Assembly: GCA_002439805.1 (NCBI GenBank)
Contig: DJPQ01000079.1
Coordinates: 996 to 18,736 of the forward strand
Reading direction: 5' to 3'
Origin: Bacteroidales bacterium UBA6408
GTDB taxonomy: Bacteria > Bacteroidota > Bacteroidia > Bacteroidales > UBA932
DNA: 17,741 nucleotides
In this document: positions 6,075 to 14,395 of the stretch, in pieces
Layout: each line of letters starts with the position of its first letter
How positions within the stretch are numbered: position 1 is the stretch's first letter
Made by a program: the position numbers and the translations under genes
The notes under the pieces: model-generated
Databases searched by the model: none
The model's input: the letters and a program-made list of their open reading frames with translations, nothing else
Told to the model about the DNA's origin: nothing

Positions 6075-9053
6075 ATGAGAAAATATCTTACTATGGTTGT
6101 GCTGCTCGTCGCAGGATTCACCGCGTTCGCGCAGCAGCATTCAGTCAGGGGTACTGTAGTTGACTCTCAGGGAAATCCCGTAGTGGGGATGACCGTGATG
6201 GAGAAGGGTACTCAGAATGGTACTACTACGGACGCCGACGGCAATTACATTCTTAATCTGAGCTCTCAGGGGGGGGCGGTAGAGTTTAATGCTCTTGGCT
6301 ACAAGACTGTCACCGAGCAGGTTGCAGGCAGGAGCGTCATCAATGTGACGGCGCAGGAAGAGGCCATCGCCCTCGACGCGGTCGTCGCCATCGGCTACGG
6401 TACGGTCCGCAGGCGCGACCTCACCACGGCCGTTTCAACGGTTTCCAACGAGGATATGCAGCTGCGTCCGGTCACCGAGGCGTCGGGATTCCTTCAGGGA
6501 AAGGTCGCAGGCGTCACGGTGCAGCAGACAAGCGGACTTCCGGGCAGCGGAATGACGGTCCGTGTACGCGGAGCCTCGTCAATCGCGTCTTCAAATGACC
6601 CTCTCTATGTCGTTGACGGCGTTCCTGTAGGTACGGGAAATACCGCCATTGCATATCTTTCCCCGCAGGACATCGAGACGATGCAGATTCTCAAGGATGC
6701 CTCGTCCGCCGCGATTTACGGTTCGAGGGCAGCCAACGGAGTCGTGCTCATAACCACGAAGCAGGGAAAGAAGGGCCGCGGGCCGCAGATTACTCTCAAC
6801 GCTTCCGTCGGACTCGCCAACGTGGCGCGGACCTACGAGGTGCTGAACGTTCAGGAATACAAGGAACTTATGGATGAAATCGGCGCCGTCTCCCTGCCTG
6901 ACGGGCTGAAGGACGAGACCGACTGGTTCAGGGAGACCTACAGGACCGGAATCAATCAGAATTACCAGCTTTCAGTATCCAACGCGACTGACGAGATGCG
7001 CTACTACATCAGCGGAGGCTACACCGATGAGGAAGGAATACTTCCGGTCGCCTACAACAAGAGGGTGAACTTCAAGGCGAGCATGGACTCCGACCTGTAT
7101 AAATGGATAAATGTCGGCGCGGACATCTCCTATTCGCACTACAAGAACAACGGCATCATTTCCGGTCAGGGATCCAACCGCGCCGGTGTCGTGCTTTCCG
7201 TAATCAACACTCCGACCTACGCGAAGCCTTGGAGCGAGACCAATCCGAACTGGTATTGGACCGAGTTCTACGGAGCCAACCTCACCACGCCTTCCGAGAA
7301 TCTCGCCCGCACGGAGAACAACTACACGCAGAACGACCGTCTCCTGCTCACCGGCCACGCCACCATCAAGTTCCACCGCACTTTCCAGTTCAAATCGACG
7401 GTTACCATGGACCGCCGCTGGATACATGACTACACTTTCCTCGACCCGATCAAGACTTCATACGGCCGCACTCAGCACGGAGAGGCCTCTTCAAAGAGGA
7501 CTGATGATATGAGGATGGTCTATGACAACATCTTCACCTACAACAACTCCTGGAATGCTAAGCATAACTTCGAGGCTATGGCCGGAACTTCCGCCACGAC
7601 TTCCCGCTGGGAGACTCTGAAGGGGTCGCGCAGCCACTTTTCTCCTGACTACAACAATGTCATCTTCGGACTGAACGGCGGAAACAAAGGCGGCCTGAGG
7701 GGTCAGGAGCAGGGCTATTCCAAATGGTCCATCATGTCCTACCTCGCCCGCGTGTCCTACAACTACGACAGCCGCTACTACATCACCGCGAATTTCCGCG
7801 CTGACGGCTCGTCCAAGCTCGCTCCGGGACACCGCTGGGGGCTCTTCCCTTCAGTTTCTGCGGCATGGAGAATCTCCGGAGAGAGCTTCATGAAGGACGT
7901 CAGCTGGATTGACGACCTCAAGATACGCGCCGGCTGGGGGCAGCAGGGCAACCAGTCCGGCCTGGATGACTATGCTTGGGTGCAGATGTACGGAATAAAC
8001 TACTCAGACTGGACAGAAGAGGGCAATGCCGATGCAGTGCCTACACTCGGGGGCAAGACCAACATTGGTAACAAGGACTTGACTTGGGAGACAACCACCC
8101 AGACAAACATCGGAGTTGACTGGTCAATGTTTAACGGCCGCCTGTCACTTACTTTAGATGGTTACTACAAGTACACGAAGAACCTACTGATGAACGTGCC
8201 GCTTCCGGCTCCAAACCCTTCGATTTTCAGAAACGAGGGCGAAATGTCAAACTGGGGACTCGAACTTGCGCTCAGCTCCGTCAACATCGACCGTAACGAC
8301 TGGAGGTGGACGACCGACTTCAACATCTCGATGAACCGCAACCGTCTTGAGAAGCTTTCCCTCCAGCAGGTCTATTACTATACCCAGACTTCCGAGGCCC
8401 TGAGTGAGTATGTCGTGAGGATGACACCGGGCGAGCCGCTTTCCAAGTTCTGGGGATATACCGCGCTGGGCGTGGATCCTGAGACCGGAATGGTGATTTA
8501 CGAGGACCGCAACGGCGACGGCAAGATCAATGTTTCCGACAAGCATTACATCGGCGACGCCAATCCTCTGTTCACGGCCGGAATGACCAACACCATAAGC
8601 TGGAAGGGCCTGAACCTCAGCTTCCTTCTCACCTCGTCGGTGGGCAACGACATCTACAACGCATCGAAGATAGAGATGATAGGAATGTACACCGGAGCCA
8701 ACCAGATTAAGGACGCGGTGAGGCGCTGGAGGGTTCCGGGACAGGTGACCGACATCCCTAAGGCAGGCGAGCTTGACAACCTCAAGGCTTCAACAAGATG
8801 GGTCGAGGACGGCTCGTACCTGAAAGTCAAGAATATAACCCTCTCTTACGACATCGTGCACCCGGCACTCAAGAAGGCGAACATTTCGAGGATACGTCCT
8901 TATGTCACCCTCGACAACATGATTACCTTCACGAAGTATTCGGGCTATGATCCTGAGATGAGTCAGTACACGGCAGCCACCAGCATGGGAATAGACTGGG
9001 GAACCTACCCTTGCGTGAAGACCGTACTTTTCGGAGTTAACGTTGAATTCTAA
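6075..9053 (+). CDS. susC: SusC-family TonB-dependent outer-membrane transporter
   Basis: The 992-residue protein is of normal SusC length and imports oligosaccharides across the outer membrane using TonB energy. In order it shows a signal peptide (MRKYLTM...TAFAQ, 1-20), a CarboxypepD_reg-like domain (about 24-98, RGTVVDSQGNPVVGMTV), a TonB-box-like stretch and plug (about 105-235, with GYGTVRRRDLTTAVSTV, PLYVVDGVPVG and AAIYGSRAANGVVLITTK), and a long barrel ending in aromatic residues (TVLFGVNVEF). It is first in a four-gene operon and precedes susD by 13 bp. The gene symbol denotes the family, not starch specificity. It contains none of the low-complexity insertions seen in the neighbouring core genes. 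Confidence 0.95.
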   Translation: MRKYLTMVVLLVAGFTAFAQQHSVRGTVVDSQGNPVVGMTVMEKGTQNGTTTDADGNYILNLSSQGGAVEFNALGYKTVTEQVAGRSVINVTAQEEAIALDAVVAIGYGTVRRRDLTTAVSTVSNEDMQLRPVTEASGFLQGKVAGVTVQQTSGLPGSGMTVRVRGASSIASSNDPLYVVDGVPVGTGNTAIAYLSPQDIETMQILKDASSAAIYGSRAANGVVLITTKQGKKGRGPQITLNASVGLANVARTYEVLNVQEYKELMDEIGAVSLPDGLKDETDWFRETYRTGINQNYQLSVSNATDEMRYYISGGYTDEEGILPVAYNKRVNFKASMDSDLYKWINVGADISYSHYKNNGIISGQGSNRAGVVLSVINTPTYAKPWSETNPNWYWTEFYGANLTTPSENLARTENNYTQNDRLLLTGHATIKFHRTFQFKSTVTMDRRWIHDYTFLDPIKTSYGRTQHGEASSKRTDDMRMVYDNIFTYNNSWNAKHNFEAMAGTSATTSRWETLKGSRSHFSPDYNNVIFGLNGGNKGGLRGQEQGYSKWSIMSYLARVSYNYDSRYYITANFRADGSSKLAPGHRWGLFPSVSAAWRISGESFMKDVSWIDDLKIRAGWGQQGNQSGLDDYAWVQMYGINYSDWTEEGNADAVPTLGGKTNIGNKDLTWETTTQTNIGVDWSMFNGRLSLTLDGYYKYTKNLLMNVPLPAPNPSIFRNEGEMSNWGLELALSSVNIDRNDWRWTTDFNISMNRNRLEKLSLQQVYYYTQTSEALSEYVVRMTPGEPLSKFWGYTALGVDPETGMVIYEDRNGDGKINVSDKHYIGDANPLFTAGMTNTISWKGLNLSFLLTSSVGNDIYNASKIEMIGMYTGANQIKDAVRRWRVPGQVTDIPKAGELDNLKASTRWVEDGSYLKVKNITLSYDIVHPALKKANISRIRPYVTLDNMITFTKYSGYDPEMSQYTAATSMGIDWGTYPCVKTVLFGVNVEF

Positions 9054-9066
9054 AAGATTTGGAGAT

Positions 9067-10575
9067 ATGAAGAAGAAATATATTTTCACAGCCTTGTTGT
9101 CAGTGCTCGCGCTTTCTTCCTGCGACTTGAACCTCTTCCCGGAGACAGGTTACAATGAGGGAAATGTCGAAGTTACGGATGACAGTGGCGAGTCGCAGTA
9201 CAAGACCCGGACTGATATGGAAGGTCTGAGGAATGCGATTTATCAGAGCTGGGTCAAGGACATTCAGGAAAAAGGCTATCTCGACTGGCTCGCCTATACG
9301 GAATGCCGAGCCGACAACGCCTACGGCGGAAGCACAAGCACTGGAGAGCTTATGGCAATCGAGGCGAACCAGCAGGATGGCGAGAACAAGAATGTCCAGC
9401 GAGACTGGGACTGGTACCTCGGGCAGGTCAGCAACTGCAACGACATAATCCTCAACATCGACCGCATCAAAGAGGCCGACGAGACGATGACCGACAAGGA
9501 GTGCCGCGAATGGAAGTCCGAGGCTTACTGCTGGAGGGCTTGGAACCTCTTCCAGATGTCTCAGATTTGGGGCGACATTCCTCTGGTGAACTCGATTCCT
9601 CCGGCGATCACCGCTGAAAACATTGAGGAGGTATATAAGGAGTACTATCCACCGCGGACCTCTCGGGAGGAAGTCTATAAGCAGATTATCGGGGAGCTTG
9701 AGTTTGCGGCGGAGAACGCTCCGGACGTTGACCCTTCCAACAAGTTCCTGTTCACCAAGGGTTTCGCTCACGGAATGCTCGCGAGAATCTATGCCGAGGA
9801 GACTTGCCGCGACTGGACTAAGGTCGAGGAGCACTGCCGTGCGGTCGAGGGCATGGGCTACAGCCTTGTTGATGACTACGGTCAGATGTGGGGATATGAC
9901 GGGAACGACGCCGTGCGCAACACCGCCGAGTCCATCTTTGAAGTCACTTTCACTCGCGCCAGCGGCAACTGGGTGTGGATGATGTTCCACCGCAACGCCT
10001 ACAATCCGAGCGACAGTTTCAGCTGGATGAAGTGGATCACACCGTCACGAGACCTTGTTTCCGCATACGAGAAGGAAGGCGACACGGAAAGGAAGAACGC
10101 CTGCATCTGCGAGGACGAGTGTACCTGGTCCAACTACTATCCTGCCAACAAGTACAAGTTCATGCACAAGGTTCCGACCAACGCCTCCAGCATCATACTG
10201 ATGCGTCTGGGAGAAATCTATCTCCTTCACGCCGAGGCTCTTGCGAAGACGGGACACATCTCGGACGCGATAGAATACGTGAACACGGTTCGCGACCGGG
10301 CCGGCATTGCCAGAATTCCTGTGCCTGCATCGGAGGACGAGGCCATTGACGCCATTCTCCACGAGCGCCGTCTTGAGCTTGCCTTCGAGGGCTTCCGCTT
10401 CTATGACCTGCTCCGCCACGGATTCGAGAGGGCGAAGGCCGTCCACGACGCGATGCCTCAGAAGGACAGTTATTGGCAGCAGAGGCTTCCTCTCACGCCG
10501 GAGACTGTCCTCATGCCTATCCCTCAGACGGCCCTGGATAACAACCCGAGTCTGACACCTAACGCCGGATATTGA
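9067..10575 (+). CDS. susD: SusD/RagB-family surface glycan-binding lipoprotein
   Basis: From the ATG at 9067 the product has 502 residues. Its type II signal peptide ends in LALSSC with the lipid-modified Cys at 19. It forms the lid of the SusC transporter and binds glycan at the cell surface. Family marks include the helical TPR-like core (KSEAYCWRAWNLFQMSQIWG, about 9514-9573), LMRLGEIYLLHAEALAKTG, the repeat YVNTVRDRAGI, the HERRLELAFEGFRFYDLLRHG block and the typical ending NPSLTPNAGY. The start at 9043 lies inside susC and would destroy the signal peptide; GGAGAT precedes 9067. Its specificity cannot be read from sequence, but the GH30 gene next to it suggests a beta-glucan. Confidence 0.95.
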   Translation: MKKKYIFTALLSVLALSSCDLNLFPETGYNEGNVEVTDDSGESQYKTRTDMEGLRNAIYQSWVKDIQEKGYLDWLAYTECRADNAYGGSTSTGELMAIEANQQDGENKNVQRDWDWYLGQVSNCNDIILNIDRIKEADETMTDKECREWKSEAYCWRAWNLFQMSQIWGDIPLVNSIPPAITAENIEEVYKEYYPPRTSREEVYKQIIGELEFAAENAPDVDPSNKFLFTKGFAHGMLARIYAEETCRDWTKVEEHCRAVEGMGYSLVDDYGQMWGYDGNDAVRNTAESIFEVTFTRASGNWVWMMFHRNAYNPSDSFSWMKWITPSRDLVSAYEKEGDTERKNACICEDECTWSNYYPANKYKFMHKVPTNASSIILMRLGEIYLLHAEALAKTGHISDAIEYVNTVRDRAGIARIPVPASEDEAIDAILHERRLELAFEGFRFYDLLRHGFERAKAVHDAMPQKDSYWQQRLPLTPETVLMPIPQTALDNNPSLTPNAGY

Positions 10576-10577
10576 TT

Positions 10578-12131
10578 ATGAGGCTGAAAATAAGAATGTT
10601 ATTTCTGGCGATTGCCTGCGCTTTCCCTATAGCCTGCTGCTGCACCCCGTCCGAGCATAAGGACGGTGGTGGCGGCACGGGGGGCGGGACGGAGCAGCCC
10701 GGCAAGCCGCAGGAAACCGTCGGAGATGTCGTCACTTACACGACTTCCGGTGACGGGACGCGGCTTTTCGTCAAAGGGACTCTGGATTTTGCAAAGCCCG
10801 GCAGCATGAGCCCGAACCAGGTGAAGTTTGCCAAGGACGATTCTGCAAAGGAGATCGATGGCTTCGGACTTGCCATCACGACGGCTACTGCCTACAATCT
10901 CCTGAAGATGAGCGCAGAGGATAGGACAGCCTTCCTTACGGAACTGTTCTCTCCGTCGGAGGGCGTCGGCTCGAGCCTCATCAGGGTCAGCATCGGGGCT
11001 TCCGACTTCTGTCTGAAGGACGAATACACCTGGTGCGACACGGAGGGGCTGGAAAACTTCGCCGTCGCGGCGGAGGACAGGGACTATCTTTTCCCGGTGC
11101 TCAAGGAGATATACGCCATCAATTCGGACGTGAAGATAATCGGCTCCCCATGGTCATGCCCGAAGTGGATGAAGGGCGGTTCCTACGGATACGAGGACTA
11201 TGACCCTGACTATCTCGAGAAGGATTTCCCGAATTGGACCAGCGGTCGTCTGAAACCTTCGTGCTACGCAGCATATGCCTCCTATTTCGTGGAATGGATA
11301 AAGACTATGGAGACGCAGGGTTTTGATATTCATGCCATTACAATGCAGAACGAGCCTTTGAACCATGGCAATTCGATGTCCATGTATATGCCTTGGCGTG
11401 ACCAGAAGGAGTTCGTGAAGGTTCTCGGCCCGGCGCTCGAAAAGGCCGGACTCGGGGACGTGAAGATTCTCCTGTTCGACCACAACTACAACTATGACAA
11501 CAAGTCCGACCAGAGAAACTATCCGCTGAACATCTATGCCGACGCCGAGGCGTACAAGTGGGCTGACGGTTCCGCATGGCACAGCTACGGCGGCGACGTC
11601 TCCGAACTGGACAACATCGAGGCGGCAAATCCGGAGAAGGACATCTATTTCACGGAGGCTTCGATAGGCGAGTGGAACTACAATTTCTCCTCTTGCCTTC
11701 TGAACGACTTCTCCTCAATCTTCCTCGGCACGCTCAAGCGCGGCGGAATGGGAGTGACTTTGTGGAATCTTATGCTGGATGACAAGAACGGCCCGTACAG
11801 CCCGCACAACGGCTCCTGCAAGACCTGCTACGGCGGCGTGACGATAAATTCGTCCGACTACCGGACCATCGTCAAAAACTCGCACTGGTACAATGTCGCC
11901 CACGCCAGCGCCGTTGTCAGACCGGGAGCCCGGAAAATGACTCTCGGCGGCTATACGGCACCGTCAGGGGTTGAGGTCATGGTGTTCATGAACCCGGACG
12001 GAACAGTCGGCACGCTTGTCTGCAACAAGTCCGGGGAGGAGAAGACCATTGTCTATGGCGCGGAAAAGTACACCGTGAACCTGAAGGTTCCGGCGGGCAG
12101 CATCTGCTCCGCTCTTTGGACGGATAAATAA
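10578..12131 (+). CDS. Lipoprotein GH30 glycoside hydrolase (probable endo-beta-1,6-glucanase, GH30_3-like)
   Basis: The 517-residue lipoprotein begins at the ATG at 10578, 2 bp after the susD stop. An in-frame TTG at 10572 overlaps susD and is less likely. The signal peptide ends at Cys20 (FPIAC) and is followed by a Gly-rich tether. The GH30 (beta/alpha)8 fold shows EIDGFGLAITTATA, IRVSIGASDF, IGSPWSCPKWMK, the acid/base E259 in TMQNEPLN, the nucleophile E360 in IYFTEASIGEWNY, and WNLMLDDKNGP; the C-terminal beta domain follows. In Bacteroides the GH30_3 enzyme of the pustulan locus (BT3312, from memory) sits in the same position after SusC/SusD. Surface location fits endo-cleavage before import. 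Family assignment is firm; the beta-1,6-glucan substrate is inferred from context, and glucosylceramidase- or fucosidase-like subfamilies remain possible. Confidence 0.88.
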   Translation: MRLKIRMLFLAIACAFPIACCCTPSEHKDGGGGTGGGTEQPGKPQETVGDVVTYTTSGDGTRLFVKGTLDFAKPGSMSPNQVKFAKDDSAKEIDGFGLAITTATAYNLLKMSAEDRTAFLTELFSPSEGVGSSLIRVSIGASDFCLKDEYTWCDTEGLENFAVAAEDRDYLFPVLKEIYAINSDVKIIGSPWSCPKWMKGGSYGYEDYDPDYLEKDFPNWTSGRLKPSCYAAYASYFVEWIKTMETQGFDIHAITMQNEPLNHGNSMSMYMPWRDQKEFVKVLGPALEKAGLGDVKILLFDHNYNYDNKSDQRNYPLNIYADAEAYKWADGSAWHSYGGDVSELDNIEAANPEKDIYFTEASIGEWNYNFSSCLLNDFSSIFLGTLKRGGMGVTLWNLMLDDKNGPYSPHNGSCKTCYGGVTINSSDYRTIVKNSHWYNVAHASAVVRPGARKMTLGGYTAPSGVEVMVFMNPDGTVGTLVCNKSGEEKTIVYGAEKYTVNLKVPAGSICSALWTDK

Positions 12132-12152
12132 AATCCTTAAAATCAAGAAATT

Positions 12153-14228
12153 ATGAAATTGAATGTAAAGAATATGATGGTTTTTGGCGCAGTGGCTCTC
12201 ACGGCACTTTCCTGCGCGAAGACCCCTGAATTCGTGAAGGCCGAAAAAGGCCCGGAAATGGAAGTGCTCTCAAGCACGGGCTCGACCTATATGGGCGCTG
12301 AAATCAGTGTTGACCTGAAGCTTGCCGATGCGGACTTTGCCCTTTCCACAGTGAAGGCTTTCCTCTACTACGGCGAGACAGAGGTGGCAACGGCCACTTT
12401 GCGGACGAAGAACGAAGGCGAGTACAAGCTGAAGCTCCGTGCGCCGCTGCTCAAGGATGTCCCGGACGGAACGGCAAGCCTCGTGCTGAAGGCACAGAAT
12501 GTCGGCCTCGGCATCACGGAAAAGACTCTCGACGTCGCGTTGACGCGCCCTAACTTCGAAGAGCTAACCTTGGTAGATGAGGACGGGAAGGAGTATAAGA
12601 TGAAGAAGACTGCCGACTATAGCTACGAGCTCACCGACGATTTCCCTGCCTATGTCAATGCCAACCTCGTAACTCCATCGTTCAGGCCTAAGACCGGCAC
12701 AGGGGAGGAGGCCGCCGAGGAAGAAGTGATTACTCTCGGCTGGGACGGCTCCGTCCTGACGGCAGCTGACGGCAGCGAACTGATTCCTTTCGGAGCCAGC
12801 ATTGCGGGAAGATACACTCTGAAGGCAAATCTTTCGGACTTGAGCGTGTCTCCGACCGGAAGCGCCGCTGTTGTGTCTGTGGCGAAATACAGTCAGGGTC
12901 AGAAGATGGACTTCGGCAATGTCGTGAACGTCGAGGCGTGGACGCTTGACCCTGATTTCTTCGATGTTGACAAGGAAACCAAGGCCGTGACTTTCCGTGC
13001 AATCGACGGATTGTACAGAATGACTTATGACACGGAAAATCTGTTCGTGAAGGTTGAGCCTATGAAGGATGAGAACAAGGTGCTCACACTTTCAGAGGAC
13101 GGTTCCGGAGCCGTCTGGGCAATCGGTGCGAACTTCGGAAAGCCTGTGATAGGTCCGGGATGGAACACTGAGGACGGTGCCTACCCTGCGGCTCAGGTTT
13201 CGGACAAGGTCTATGAGTTCACTCTCGCGGTCCCGGGGCAGCTGGCTATTTCCGGCGGAGAGTTCAAGTTCTTCCATCAGAAAGGATGGGGCGGAGAGTT
13301 TGTCAGAGCCGACTTTGCGGAAGTGAAGCTGGATCCTGCATTCCAGATGACTGATGGCGGAAATATTCAGGCTGCTGATGTGACGGCCGGGAAAGGCTAC
13401 AGAATTGTCCTCGACCTCACCGCCGGCGTGAAGGCCGCGAAGATTTCCTACAAGGAGGTTGAGGTCACGGTTGCCGGGCTCAACATCACGGTGAACGGCG
13501 AGAAGGCTCTTAAGATGTCAGCCGATGTCTATAAGGTCACTGCCGTGAAAGTCGAGAAGGGCAGCACTATCACTTTCTCCGGCATCGACAATCCTCAGGA
13601 ATGGATGTTTGACAAGGATCATTTTGAACTTACCGCCGAAGGTCTGAAGTTCAACGCCATAACCGCCTGGTACTCATTCGAGCTGAATGTCAAGGACAAG
13701 TATGTGATTGTCCGTCATGTGAAGTCGGACGGAAAGGCCGCGACCTATGCCGGCGAGAAGGCGATCACCTTCATGGGCTGGGGAGTTGGCTACCCTACGA
13801 TGGCCAGTCAGCTCGGCTGGGACTCCGGTCTCCTGATTACCCTCGCGCAGATTGAGGACGGTGTCTATCAGTTCACCGGAGTTGCCTGCAAGGAGGGTGA
13901 TGAGACTATGGTCGGCAACTGCTGGTGCTACAACACAGAAATCACTTCCAGCAATTTCCTTTCCTTCAAGTTCTTCGGACAGGCCGGCTGGGGTGATGAG
14001 ATGAGGAATGTCACGCTCACGGAAGAGGCCAAGAAATACCTTTCGTTTGACGGCAATGTGGAGCTGATTGTGGATCACAAGGAGAATGCAGTCATCGATG
14101 GAAATGAAGAGGAACGTAAGGTCTTCAAGCCGCTCGAACTCGGCGCGACCTACCGTATGACCGTCACGAACTGCTCGGCCCTGGATGGCGGCAAGTTCGA
14201 TGTGACCATCGATTTCCGCAAGATGTAG
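12153..14228 (+). CDS. Surface glycan-binding lipoprotein (SGBP) with duplicated C-terminal modules
   Basis: This 691-residue lipoprotein has its acylated Cys at 21 (TALSC) and is the last gene of the PUL operon, 21 bp after the GH30 gene. It has no catalytic motif. Ig-like beta domains are likely at about 35-130 and 135-220. Two similar modules follow: about 245-437 (EAWTLDPDFF, VTFRAIDGLYRM, LFVKVEP, FKFFHQKGWGGEF, GKGYRIVLDL) and about 470-691 (QEWMFDKDHF, LKFNAITAWYSF, YVIVRHV, FKFFGQAGWGDEM, GATYRMTVTN). The Trp-rich loops could bind sugar. The position is that of SusE/F-type or BT3313-type binding proteins, and the layout resembles DUF5016/DUF5125/DUF5121 lipoproteins, though I cannot confirm which. 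Binding role is inferred from position and architecture. Confidence 0.82.
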   Translation: MKLNVKNMMVFGAVALTALSCAKTPEFVKAEKGPEMEVLSSTGSTYMGAEISVDLKLADADFALSTVKAFLYYGETEVATATLRTKNEGEYKLKLRAPLLKDVPDGTASLVLKAQNVGLGITEKTLDVALTRPNFEELTLVDEDGKEYKMKKTADYSYELTDDFPAYVNANLVTPSFRPKTGTGEEAAEEEVITLGWDGSVLTAADGSELIPFGASIAGRYTLKANLSDLSVSPTGSAAVVSVAKYSQGQKMDFGNVVNVEAWTLDPDFFDVDKETKAVTFRAIDGLYRMTYDTENLFVKVEPMKDENKVLTLSEDGSGAVWAIGANFGKPVIGPGWNTEDGAYPAAQVSDKVYEFTLAVPGQLAISGGEFKFFHQKGWGGEFVRADFAEVKLDPAFQMTDGGNIQAADVTAGKGYRIVLDLTAGVKAAKISYKEVEVTVAGLNITVNGEKALKMSADVYKVTAVKVEKGSTITFSGIDNPQEWMFDKDHFELTAEGLKFNAITAWYSFELNVKDKYVIVRHVKSDGKAATYAGEKAITFMGWGVGYPTMASQLGWDSGLLITLAQIEDGVYQFTGVACKEGDETMVGNCWCYNTEITSSNFLSFKFFGQAGWGDEMRNVTLTEEAKKYLSFDGNVELIVDHKENAVIDGNEEERKVFKPLELGATYRMTVTNCSALDGGKFDVTIDFRKM

Positions 14229-14241
14229 CTGTCGGACTCTT

Positions 14242-14280
14242 CACTGCCTGCGGCGATTTTCCTCAGGCGGTGTCTTTTCT
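14242..14280 (+). terminator. Intrinsic terminator of the PUL operon
   Basis: CACTGCCTG (14242-14250) pairs with CAGGCGGTG (14264-14272) with one G-U pair and a 13-nt loop, followed by the T-rich TCTTTTCTTC. It begins 13 nt after the SGBP stop and separates the operon from the regulator gene. Confidence 0.65.
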
Positions 14281-14317
14281 TCGGGGATATATTCCATGAT
14301 ATTGGGTATATCCCCGA
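14281..14317. promoter_or_regulatory. Inverted repeat overlapping the regulator promoter (candidate operator)
   Basis: TCGGGGATATA (14281-14291) and TATATCCCCGA (14307-14317) form perfect 11-bp arms around 15 nt. The right arm lies in the -33/-7 spacer of the regulator promoter. The same 11-mer recurs directly at 14351-14361, followed by a CGGGGcATAT half-site, and TTCCCCGAA lies at 14333-14341. A protein-binding cluster is more likely than a terminator alone, although TTTT follows the right arm. Confidence 0.5.
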
Positions 14318-14332
14318 TTTTGCATATATTTG
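14301..14332 (+). promoter_or_regulatory. Promoter of the SusR-like regulator
   Basis: ATTG (14301-14304) and TATATTTG (14325-14332) are separated by 20 bp, matching the Bacteroidota consensus. The expected start is near 14339, leaving a leader of about 57 nt containing CCCCG-aaac-CGGGG (14356-14369), a small hairpin. Confidence 0.65.
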
Positions 14333-14395
14333 TTCCCCGAACCACGGACATATATCCCCGAAACCGGGGCATATCCACAAAACATTACATCGCAG

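Noticed and set aside
9100..9990. 296-codon minus-strand open frame opposite susD
   Set aside because: It is fully contained in a clear susD gene and the translation looks like no known protein.
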